A stretch of DNA of 64,000 nucleotides from Noviherbaspirillum malthae (GTDB taxonomy: Bacteria; Pseudomonadota; Gammaproteobacteria; Burkholderiales; Burkholderiaceae_D): assembly GCF_015352985.1 (NCBI RefSeq), contig NZ_JACYXF010000029.1, positions 1-64,000 of the forward strand, given 5' to 3'. Shown piece by piece: positions 17,859-25,143 of this stretch. The notes beneath the pieces are model-generated. The model searched no databases and was not told where the DNA came from. It saw only the letters and a list, made by a program, of their open reading frames with translations. The translations under genes and the position numbers were made by a program. Each line of letters begins with the position of its first letter. Within the stretch, counting starts at the first letter, position 1.

Positions 17859-18055
17859 GTGACGCCTTTCAGCCGTTGCGGTGATGTGATTGGAGCGTAT
17901 CGGATGAGCTGCTCCATTCTAGACGACGATCGAGGCGGCCATACTTTGACACGGATGGAGAAAGATCCTTGCGAAATTGCGCGGGCGTTTCCGCACAGCC
18001 CAAGTCCGAAAATCTATTCCCTCCGGCAGCCTGAATCCCGCACACGAAAGAACGG

Positions 18056-18937
18056 CTAGGCTGCATGCTGCAGCAACTGCCGCGCAAGCAGGTCGGCGTG
18101 CGGGGTCAATGCGGAGAAGTCGCGCGCGCACAGATACAGCCGCCTTGTCGCCCAGGCATCCGACAGCGGCAGGATCGCCAGATCCCGGCGCAGCGTTTTC
18201 GCCATCCCATCTGAAAGAATTGAAATGCCGATGCCTGCTTCGACGTGCATGGCCACGTGTTCGGTGTTGCGCAACTGGATGCGGTAGTCAAGCTGGCGGC
18301 CCAGGCGGGATGCGCGTTCCGCGAGATGCGTTTCGAGCGCGGTGTCCGCCATTCCCACGATCGGCTCGTCGAGGAGATCTGCAAAAGCCACGTTCGATTG
18401 CCGAGCCACCTGGTGAGACCGACTGGCGACCACGACAAGCTGGTCGCTGGCGATCAGGCGTGTTTGCAGCGTGCCGAAATCCGTGATGTCCGCGACGATC
18501 CCCAAATCGGCGCGTCTGTCCGCGAGCGCCTGAACGATGTCCGCACTGGGGCGCTCTTCGAGATCGATCGACAGGTCGCGATGCGCTGCAAGGAATCGGC
18601 ATAGCTGCGGCGGCAGGAAGTCCGCCATGGCGGCGGTATTGGACAGCAGCCTCACGCGGCCTTTCAGGCCGCTTGCATAGGTGCGCATTTCTCCGCGCAT
18701 CTGTTCTACCTGACCCAGAATGGAGCGGGCATGCCGGACCAAGGCCTCGCCTGCAGCGGTGGCGCGCACGCCGCGGCGATTTCGTTCCAGCAACGGTGCG
18801 CCCAGCGCTGCCTCCATGCCGGCAATGCGTTCGCTGACCGATGCCACCGCCAGGTGTATCGTGCGGGCGCCCTGCGTCAGGCTGCCGCATTCAACTACGG
18901 TCAGGAATAGTCGCAGATCTGTCAGGTCGAAACGCAT
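18056..18937 (-). CDS. LysR-family transcriptional regulator
   Basis: 293-residue LysR regulator. The winged helix-turn-helix occupies residues 1-60 (LRLFLTVVECGSLTQGARTI and LAVASVSERIAGMEAALGAPL), followed by a two-lobed effector domain. Its gene is divergent from the TSUP transporter gene, and a perfect dyad with LysR-box geometry lies between them at 18961-18985, so it very likely controls that transporter and itself. The effector is probably related to the transported anion, which is not known. Confidence 0.92.
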   Translation of the reverse strand: MRFDLTDLRLFLTVVECGSLTQGARTIHLAVASVSERIAGMEAALGAPLLERNRRGVRATAAGEALVRHARSILGQVEQMRGEMRTYASGLKGRVRLLSNTAAMADFLPPQLCRFLAAHRDLSIDLEERPSADIVQALADRRADLGIVADITDFGTLQTRLIASDQLVVVASRSHQVARQSNVAFADLLDEPIVGMADTALETHLAERASRLGRQLDYRIQLRNTEHVAMHVEAGIGISILSDGMAKTLRRDLAILPLSDAWATRRLYLCARDFSALTPHADLLARQLLQHAA

Positions 18938-18960
18938 GGCCGTGGTTTCCTGCTTTCGGA

Positions 18961-18985
18961 ATTTCCAAAGTCTAGCATTGGAAAT
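18961..18985. promoter_or_regulatory. LysR-type operator dyad
   Basis: ATTTCCAA at 18961-18968 is repeated in inverted form as TTGGAAAT at 18978-18985, with a nine-base spacer that contains T and A in the T-N11-A arrangement. It is located in the short divergent region between a LysR gene and a TSUP transporter gene, the usual place for a LysR binding site. Confidence 0.65.
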
Positions 18986-19027
18986 GCCAGATTGTGCAGA
19001 GACGGCTTGCCCACTAACATCGCATGC

Positions 19028-19795
19028 ATGGACACGATGATTCTCGTTTTTTCGGCAGGAATGGTCGCTGGCGGAATGAATGCCTTGGCCGGGGGCGGCT
19101 CGTTCGTGAGCCTGCCGGCGCTGATTGCAGCGGGCGTGCCTCCGGTTCAGGCGAACACTTCCAGCACGGTAGCGCTGTTTCCTGGCGGGCTGGCCAGCGC
19201 ATGGGCATATCGAGACGGCCTGCGGCCCGTCGGCTCGGTATCGCTGCGTGCGCTGCTCGCAGCGACGCTGTGCGGCGGCCTGGTCGGAGCGCTGCTGCTG
19301 CTGCGAACGTCCTCGGCAGCATTCACATACGTGCTGCCATGGCTGCTGCTGGTTGCTTCAATTGCTCTCGCATTCGGACGGCGCATCGGCGAGGCGTTGC
19401 GCGCGCGGTGGAACATTCATGCGCATGCGGTGCTGGCCGTCCAGTTCGCGCTCGGCATCTATGGCGGCTACTTCGGCGGTGCGGTCGGCATCATGATGAT
19501 TGCCGTCTGGGGCCTGCTCGACAACACCAATCTCAAGCAGCTCAATGCGCCGCGTACGCTGCTGGTCAGTGCAGCCAATGTAGTGGCGGTGCTCGCCTTC
19601 ATCGCGGCCAATGCGGTGCGCTGGCCCGAGACGCTGGTCATGCTGGTGGGTGCAATCATCGGCGGATATGGCGGCGCCCGCATAGGGCGTCGCGCGCGGC
19701 CGGAGATCATTCGCGCCCTTACGCTGCTTGCCACCAGCTGCATCACGCTGGCGTTCTTCTTGAAAACCTACTTCCCTGCACTGCTGCATCGGTGA
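19028..19795 (+). CDS. TSUP (TauE/SafE) family anion permease
   Basis: 255-residue inner-membrane protein with about eight hydrophobic helices. It has the two related TSUP half-repeats: GMVAGGMNALAGGGSFVSLPAL near the N-terminus and GIYGGYFGGAVGIMMIAVWG in the second half, both characteristic. The family exports or imports sulfite, sulfoacetate, taurine-derived or other organic anions. The ATG at 19028 lacks a strong ribosome binding site; an in-frame ATG follows three codons later. It is divergent from its likely LysR regulator. Confidence 0.9.
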   Translation: MDTMILVFSAGMVAGGMNALAGGGSFVSLPALIAAGVPPVQANTSSTVALFPGGLASAWAYRDGLRPVGSVSLRALLAATLCGGLVGALLLLRTSSAAFTYVLPWLLLVASIALAFGRRIGEALRARWNIHAHAVLAVQFALGIYGGYFGGAVGIMMIAVWGLLDNTNLKQLNAPRTLLVSAANVVAVLAFIAANAVRWPETLVMLVGAIIGGYGGARIGRRARPEIIRALTLLATSCITLAFFLKTYFPALLHR

Positions 19796-19809
19796 TTTAC
19801 CGCCGGGGG

Positions 19810-20127
19810 ATGCCCGGTGCTGCCATGCACGGCGAAACATTTTACGCAAGGAGCGCTGCCTTGGCCGTTCTGCAGATTCAGGAGAGAGTGAGGGCTTCGT
19901 GTTCTGACCGCATCGAGGCGGCTTTCTATGCCTCCGTGAACAACGAGCAGGTCGCAGCGCTTGACTTCGTCAAATCAGACCAAGTTCTATGCATTAACAT
20001 GGTCTTCGTAAAGCCTCAGTTCCGACGCCGTGGCATCGGCTCCGCGCTCCTGCGGCATTTGATGATGCGGTATCCGGGCATGACGCTCACCTGCTCTTCT
20101 CATTCCCTGGGCAAGCGAGACGTCTGA
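19810..20127 (+). CDS. Small GNAT-family acetyltransferase
   Basis: 105-residue protein with the acetyl-CoA binding motif of GNAT enzymes: INMVFVKPQFRRRGIGSALL, where the R-R-x-G-I-G loop binds the pyrophosphate. Its N-terminal half contains a short beta-strand/helix portion and the C-terminus is shorter than in full-length GNAT proteins (about 140-160 residues), so it may be a truncated or minimal member. It starts 14 bases after the TSUP stop and could be co-transcribed. Its stop codon directly abuts the stop of the opposite PepSY gene. The start (ATG at 19810 or 19825) and the substrate are uncertain. Confidence 0.6.
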   Translation: MPGAAMHGETFYARSAALAVLQIQERVRASCSDRIEAAFYASVNNEQVAALDFVKSDQVLCINMVFVKPQFRRRGIGSALLRHLMMRYPGMTLTCSSHSLGKRDV

Positions 20128-21642
20128 TCAGGCATGTCTCTTCTTCTTGCCGTTCCTTGGACTCAAGGCACACCAGGCAATCACAATCGACGTCGTCGAC
20201 AAAACAATTCCGAGTAATGAGAGCAGCACGATCAAACTCCCGCGCAGCAGCGGAGACGCGACCAGCGGCGCAAAGTCGAAACTGTGCAGGCCGTTGTACA
20301 ACAAGCGCTGCCATCGATTGGAAGCATCGGCGCGCAGCATGATGCGTGCCGCCGCCGGGTCGGCATACATTACGATGCCGTCGACCCATTCGGCACGCAG
20401 CACCGGCAAGGGCCGCGTGTATCGTGCGCCGCTGCCGCTCTGCTGAGTGTAATAAAGATCATCGTAATCATCGAGCCGCGTTATCACCGGAATGTCATTG
20501 ATTTCATTCTTGCGCAGCCCGGAAAGCGTGCTGCGTATCGCCTGCTCCGGAAATGCGCTCAGCGGCTGGGCACCGGGCACGTCTGCCCGAACCAGGACAT
20601 GGCCCGGCGTTCCCGCCGCTGATGCATTCCCAAAGTCCGGGGCGCCGCGCAGGCGATACCACACTCCGCCGTTGAAGCGGATGAGATCGATCTCCCTGGC
20701 CTGCATGTGCGGAGCAAGCTGCAGTGCCGCGGCGGGATTGAGGACGGCAACGGCATCCGGACCCGACCACTGCACCCGCTCGCCGGCGGTCGCTGACCGG
20801 GAGGAAAAGATGCCGAACGGGTTCATCGACAGCAAGCCCGAGAAAATCCAGGTCACCGTGACGACACCCGCTGCAAGGCCGAGCATGTGATGCCAGCGCA
20901 TCCAGAATTTGCGGTACGGGATCCAGCGCGAACGGTTCAGGAACAGGTGCCATATGCCGATGGCGACGCCGGTCAGCGCAAGCAGGGTGCCAGGCAAGGC
21001 CAGCCATACGACCACATGATGCCAGGTGTCGGGCCGGCGCCGCAGTTCGGTGAAATAGATCCAGTGCGGCACTGCGCCTATCCAGTTCCAGAACCGTTCG
21101 CTGCGCCGGGTGTCGCGCACCACTTCGGCGGCGCCGGGCGATACATACAATTCCAGTCCGCCTGGCCCGTCCAGCGTCACCTTTACCAAAGGTCGATACG
21201 GATTCAGCCCTTGCGTCACCGTCCATTGGTCGCGGTCCAGCACCTCGGCATGCAACGCGCGGCGCTGGCTGTATGCTTCCGCGAGCCTGACGGCTTCCGG
21301 CTCTGAAAGCGGAGGCAGCATGCTGCCCGTGCGGGCATCGATGGTACGCCATTGCTGATCGGGCTTTTTGGTCAGGAGACGCCATACCGGCTGCCTGCCG
21401 TGCATGCCGAAACGAGCTTCGGCAAATGCGACCTTCGCCTGCGACGCTGCCTGCTGCGCGGTCAGGCAGCAATCCTTCTGCCCGACCTGCAAGGGCGGCA
21501 GTGCGGACAGGCGCTCCTCCTGCGTCAGGTTCGGAAACGGCACGTAATACAGCACGATGCCGCTGACGAACCACACCAGAAACGGCAAGGCCAGAGTAAT
21601 GCCGAGCCACTTGTGAATGAAAATCAGCGTTTTTTTCATCAT
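20128..21642 (-). CDS. PepSY-associated TM helix protein (iron-regulated membrane protein type)
   Basis: 504-residue inner-membrane protein of the PepSY_TM family (PiuB/FsrB-like). The first helix begins KTLIFIHKWLGITLALPFLV with the conserved HKWLG; further helices lie near residues 190-220, 260-285 and 465-490, with periplasmic PepSY-type regions between. The WHHMLGLAAGVV segment holds conserved histidines that may bind heme in the family. Members near TonB-dependent receptors are thought to reduce or release metal from siderophores in the periplasm. Here the gene follows the receptor by 16 bases, so the two are almost certainly co-transcribed under the cobalamin riboswitch; that points to corrinoid or cobalt rather than only iron. 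Confidence 0.87.
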   Translation of the reverse strand: MMKKTLIFIHKWLGITLALPFLVWFVSGIVLYYVPFPNLTQEERLSALPPLQVGQKDCCLTAQQAASQAKVAFAEARFGMHGRQPVWRLLTKKPDQQWRTIDARTGSMLPPLSEPEAVRLAEAYSQRRALHAEVLDRDQWTVTQGLNPYRPLVKVTLDGPGGLELYVSPGAAEVVRDTRRSERFWNWIGAVPHWIYFTELRRRPDTWHHVVVWLALPGTLLALTGVAIGIWHLFLNRSRWIPYRKFWMRWHHMLGLAAGVVTVTWIFSGLLSMNPFGIFSSRSATAGERVQWSGPDAVAVLNPAAALQLAPHMQAREIDLIRFNGGVWYRLRGAPDFGNASAAGTPGHVLVRADVPGAQPLSAFPEQAIRSTLSGLRKNEINDIPVITRLDDYDDLYYTQQSGSGARYTRPLPVLRAEWVDGIVMYADPAAARIMLRADASNRWQRLLYNGLHSFDFAPLVASPLLRGSLIVLLSLLGIVLSTTSIVIAWCALSPRNGKKKRHA

Positions 21643-21658
21643 CTGCGATGCGTGTTCA

Positions 21659-23905
21659 TCAGAACTCTGTTCTTACGCTCAGTTGAGCGGTGCGCGGCTC
21701 GCCGAGCAGCCAGCGAACGCTGCCGGACCCTGACAGCACGTAGTCGCGGTTGGCAAGATTGCGGATGCCAAGCGACACCACGGTGTTTCCCTTCACCTCG
21801 ACATTCAAGATGGCATCGAGCACCGTGTAGGAAGGCAGGCTGGCCGTGTTGGCATTGTTGCTCTGGCGTTCGCCGACATAGCGCGCTCCCGCGCCGATCT
21901 GCCAGCCCGGGAGGAAGCGGTAGGCGGCCCAGATGTTTGCCGTGCGTTCCGGCACGCCGGTTACCTTGTTGCCTGCGTACGACATGCCGGCAGCATCCCT
22001 GAACTCGTCATAGCGCGCCCGCAGCCATGCCGCATTGGCCGCGATGGTCACGCCCTTCACCGGTTCGGCAGCCAGGCCGAACTCGATGCCCTTCGAAGAT
22101 TGCTGGCCGATCTGCAAGGTAACGGCAGGATTGCCAGGATCGCGCGACAGCAGGTTGCGCTTCTTGATTCCATACACGGCAAACGTCCACTCGCCCTTGA
22201 TCAGGGGCAGGCTGCCCTTTGCGCCGACTTCGACCTGCTTTCCCTTGGCCAGGTTGAAAACATTGCCGTTATTCGGCAGGGAGAGCGATCCGCTCAAGGG
22301 ATCGGTGCCGGTGCCATACTGCCCATAGAGCGACAAGGCATCCGACGCAGACCAGACCACGCCAAGACGGCCCGTCGTGGGATCGTAGTCCCTGGACAGA
22401 TTAGCCTGCGTGCGCAGGTCGCGGTTGTCGAGATCCATTCGCTCCTGGCGCAGGCCTGCGACCAGCTTCCAGCTTTGCGTCATGTCGAGCACGTCTTCGG
22501 CAAAGAATGCCTTGGTTTCCAGTTCCGCCCTGCGGCCCGGCGTGGTGGGTACAGGACTGATGAACCGACCCTGCTCGAAGCCGCTGAACGGATCTACGAT
22601 ACTTGCGCCGCCGTACGGCGCATTGTTCGTGTGGACCAGCCGCGTCTTGTACCAGTCCAGCCCCACGACGAGGCGGTTCTTCAAGCCGGCAATGTGTCCG
22701 TCGATGCTTGCATCGAAGCGATTGCCGGCCTGCTCCTGGTCATGAAGGATTTCAAGGTAGTCGCTACGGCTCACGCGACCTGTGGCGGGGATGTAGGCGT
22801 AGGACTCGGCATTGCGCCAGTGCCGCTTGCTGGTCAGGTAATAGGTTTCGTTGCGCAGCTTGATGTTGCTGTCGACCTGATATTCGATGCGACCGCGCCA
22901 GACCCGGTCGTTGTATTTGACAATGGCATCATCGACATTGAAACCAGTTCTGCGCAGCCTGTCATCGAGCCGGCCATTGACCAGCGGCACGCCGAAGTAG
23001 CGGGAATCTTCGTTGTGCCCGGCATCCAGCATGAAAGTGAGCTTCAAGTCCCTGCCGGGGCGCACTGCGACGGCAGCGGAAAGATTCTGCCGTTCATGCG
23101 ACTGTTCGCTGCGATAGCCGCCGGTCTTGTCGCTGTCGATGTACAGTGAATAGGCGACGGCGTCGTTGACGGGACCGCGCAGACCGATCCCGGCCTGAAT
23201 GGCGCCATAGCTGCCGACACCCAGCATAGCCTCGCGCTGGGTGCGCTCGAACAGCGGCTTCTTGGTCACATAGTTCACCGCAGCGCCTATCGAACCATCG
23301 CCATACAGCACTGACGCGGGGCCGCTCAGTACCTCTACCGATTCCAGCGGCCATGTCGAGAAAGGATAGGTGATCGTGCCGGCGGCAACGATCAGCCGCG
23401 TGCCGTCCACCAGTTGAGCGACCGAGTTATGTCCTGCAAAACCGCGCGCGACCAGGCTGGTTCCGCCATTGCCGGGTGCCGGCGACTCGGTGACGCCGGG
23501 TAGCCTGATTGCCACGTCCTGTGCCCGGTGCAGGCTGCGTTCAACGATGTCTTCACGTTCGAGGCTGCTGACGCTGGCGGGAACCTCGCGCGGAGTCAGG
23601 TCCAGGCGGGAGGCTGCCGACGATGGCACATCCAGGCGCAAGCCCTTTTCACGTTCCCCGCTGACGACGACAGCGGGCAGCACGGTCTCTGCGGCGTTCT
23701 GCGCGATGGCAGGCAGCGCCATCCATCCGGCCGCGATCAAGGGGCCTGCCAGCAGGATCTTCGAACGCGTCAATGTACGGGAAATGGAATCGCTCTCATG
23801 TGATGCGCTGTTTTGCCAAGCGAATGAGCGTGCGGACGGAAAGGACAGCCATGGGCGAAATGCAGCCGGTGCAGCCGGCATGCCGCAATGCGGGCGGTTT
23901 TTCAT
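21659..23905 (-). CDS. TonB-dependent outer-membrane receptor under cobalamin riboswitch control
   Basis: Outer-membrane beta-barrel receptor, 748 residues from the ATG at 23905. After a signal region ending MALPAIAQ comes the TonB-box-like ETVLPAVVVSGE, the plug domain (REVPASVSSLEREDIVERSL, PLESVEVLSGPASVLYGDGS, GGAVNYVT-like motif) and a 22-strand barrel ending with the C-terminal phenylalanine RTEF. By sequence it is of the siderophore receptor (FhuA/FpvA-like) class. A cobalamin riboswitch 130 bases upstream shows that it is repressed by B12, so the ligand is likely cobalamin, another corrinoid or a cobalt chelate. The start is uncertain: the frame is open to 23989, and the N-terminal extension before the signal peptide is unusually long. 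Confidence 0.88.
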   Translation of the reverse strand: MKNRPHCGMPAAPAAFRPWLSFPSARSFAWQNSASHESDSISRTLTRSKILLAGPLIAAGWMALPAIAQNAAETVLPAVVVSGEREKGLRLDVPSSAASRLDLTPREVPASVSSLEREDIVERSLHRAQDVAIRLPGVTESPAPGNGGTSLVARGFAGHNSVAQLVDGTRLIVAAGTITYPFSTWPLESVEVLSGPASVLYGDGSIGAAVNYVTKKPLFERTQREAMLGVGSYGAIQAGIGLRGPVNDAVAYSLYIDSDKTGGYRSEQSHERQNLSAAVAVRPGRDLKLTFMLDAGHNEDSRYFGVPLVNGRLDDRLRRTGFNVDDAIVKYNDRVWRGRIEYQVDSNIKLRNETYYLTSKRHWRNAESYAYIPATGRVSRSDYLEILHDQEQAGNRFDASIDGHIAGLKNRLVVGLDWYKTRLVHTNNAPYGGASIVDPFSGFEQGRFISPVPTTPGRRAELETKAFFAEDVLDMTQSWKLVAGLRQERMDLDNRDLRTQANLSRDYDPTTGRLGVVWSASDALSLYGQYGTGTDPLSGSLSLPNNGNVFNLAKGKQVEVGAKGSLPLIKGEWTFAVYGIKKRNLLSRDPGNPAVTLQIGQQSSKGIEFGLAAEPVKGVTIAANAAWLRARYDEFRDAAGMSYAGNKVTGVPERTANIWAAYRFLPGWQIGAGARYVGERQSNNANTASLPSYTVLDAILNVEVKGNTVVSLGIRNLANRDYVLSGSGSVRWLLGEPRTAQLSVRTEF

Positions 23906-23928
23906 TTGAAAGGAAAAGTGAAAGTCTC

Positions 23929-23950
23929 CGGCATGCTTCCCCGCATGCCG
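23929..23950 (-). terminator. Hairpin between riboswitch and receptor start
   Basis: CGGCATGC and GCATGCCG form a perfect 8-bp stem with a six-base loop. On the minus strand the hairpin is followed by a pyrimidine-rich run (CTTTCACTTTTCCTTTC) just before the ATG at 23905. It could be the expression-platform terminator of the cobalamin riboswitch, or could simply limit the start choice to the ATG downstream. Confidence 0.5.
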
Positions 23951-24035
23951 AAATCCAACGGAAGGCATTCGGATGGAGCCCGTCTGCATTCTGAATGATC
24001 AGAGCGGTCAGCCATGCCAATCCTGCGCTTCCACT

Positions 24036-24250
24036 TGTCCTGGCCGGTATCCGGGCTGGCAGGCCGTTTCCGCGTTACCTTCCCATGCGACATGCACAGT
24101 GGTTTATCGACGCGGAATTCATCCGTGGATGAGGCTTGCTTACCGTTGCGGGGGCAGCACACGTTGGCCTGTTCGCAGACTGGATGTTGCGAAGCAGGCC
24201 TTGTGTTTCCCGTTTAACTGCGGCTGGTGAATCAGCCGCGGGCACCAGAA
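24036..24250 (-). promoter_or_regulatory. Cobalamin riboswitch upstream of the TonB receptor
   Basis: Read on the minus strand, the region has the ordered conserved blocks of the adenosylcobalamin aptamer: GGTGCCC near the 5' end, AAACGGGAAACACAAGG, GTGCTGCCCCCGCAACGGTAAGC, CCACTGTGCATG, CATGGGAAGG and the 3' B12-box-like GCCAGCCCGGATACCGGCC. The order and spacing match the family. It lies upstream of the TonB receptor and PepSY genes and is expected to reduce their expression when cobalamin binds. Confidence 0.92.
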
Positions 24251-24358
24251 CAGAAAAAATTCTAAGTTTCAATCATGCCAATGAGCGCATGCAAGATGCG
24301 AATTGCTCAAGCGCCCGTACCGGGCTGCCTTCGCATCGAAGCTTGCGGCAATCGGCCA

Positions 24359-24694
24359 TTATTGTTTTTGCCGGCTGTCGGCCGCAGGTTCGATCAATAC
24401 CAGCTTGCCGGTTTTCGGGTCCCGAAACACTTCACCGACACGGTCATAGCCGCTGCCGTTCCGGGTAATGCCGCTGACGGGCCGCTCGATTTCACGGCCC
24501 TTGTCTACCGGCTTCGGCACCTTCAGCGCGCTTTGCGTGCCGGCCGCCAGCGCGGCAAGCAAGCCGCAGGCGAACACGAGCATGACGTCGACGAGATTGA
24601 CCAGGCTTGCGCGCGGATCTTCATCATGGTCGTCGAAGCGGGCATCGAGCCGGGAATAGAGGCGCAGGCGTTTGCGCGGCTGACGGTCGCTCAT
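24359..24694 (-). CDS. DUF2149 protein, ExbD-like single-helix membrane protein
   Basis: 111-residue protein matching the DUF2149 pattern. A basic N-terminus is followed by DPRASLVNLVDVMLVFACGL, a single transmembrane helix with an Asp that resembles the proton-path Asp of ExbD/TolR proteins, and then a periplasmic tail of about 65 residues with PVSGITRNGSGYDRVGEVFR. The start ATG overlaps the stop of the ExbB-like gene by four bases (ATGA), which indicates translational coupling. The DUF2149/ExbB-like pair most likely forms a small proton channel powering the CobN-like or receptor protein; that function is inferred. Confidence 0.8.
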   Translation of the reverse strand: MSDRQPRKRLRLYSRLDARFDDHDEDPRASLVNLVDVMLVFACGLLAALAAGTQSALKVPKPVDKGREIERPVSGITRNGSGYDRVGEVFRDPKTGKLVLIEPAADSRQKQ

Positions 24695-25143
24695 GCCATT
24701 GCCTCCATTTCCTCCATGGCTTCCAGTGTCTCTTCATACCAGCGGCGGCGCAGCTTGCCGACGATCAGGCCGGCAATGCCGGCGACGAGACCGAGCACCG
24801 TCGCATCGAAGGCGACGGTGACCGCACTGGCCAGTTGCGCAGGATCGCCCTTGCCCAGCGCAGCCAGTCCGGGCCCGAGCGGAATGATGGTGGCCATCAG
24901 GCCGAGCATGGGGGGAATGCGGGCAAGCAGGTCGGCCCGTTCGAGCCGGTGGCGCGCGATGCGCTGCACGCCCGGCACGTCGCCGGCGGCCTTGAGCTTG
25001 GCGAGACCGTGAAGACGCTCGCCGACCGCGATGCCGGCTTCGATCAGCGCAAACGCGCAGGCCAGCAGCAGCGCGGCCAGCGCCGGCGCCAGCAGCCAGG
25101 TGACCGCGTCGTGCAGCCACGCAAAAGACAGCAACTCATTCAT
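24691..25143 (-). CDS. MotA/TolQ/ExbB-family proton channel protein
   Basis: 150-residue inner-membrane protein with three helices, at about residues 12-36, 75-97 and 110-135. The TM2-TM3 region LARIPPMLGLMATIIPLGPG and LASAVTVAFDATVLGLVAG matches the conserved MotA/TolQ/ExbB core, including the proline/glycine-rich start of TM2 and the threonine-rich TM3. The ATG at 25143 is preceded by AAGGAGTTTCCA and overlaps the stop codon of the CobN-like gene by four bases. With the DUF2149 protein it is likely an ion-driven motor pair analogous to ExbB/ExbD. It is shorter than typical ExbB (about 230 residues). Confidence 0.85.
   Translation of the reverse strand: MNELLSFAWLHDAVTWLLAPALAALLLACAFALIEAGIAVGERLHGLAKLKAAGDVPGVQRIARHRLERADLLARIPPMLGLMATIIPLGPGLAALGKGDPAQLASAVTVAFDATVLGLVAGIAGLIVGKLRRRWYEETLEAMEEMEAMA

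Noticed and set aside
19024-19800. Upstream part of the long plus-strand frame that ends in the GNAT protein
   Set aside because: It runs in another frame through the TSUP gene; only the part after 19810 has a GNAT pattern.
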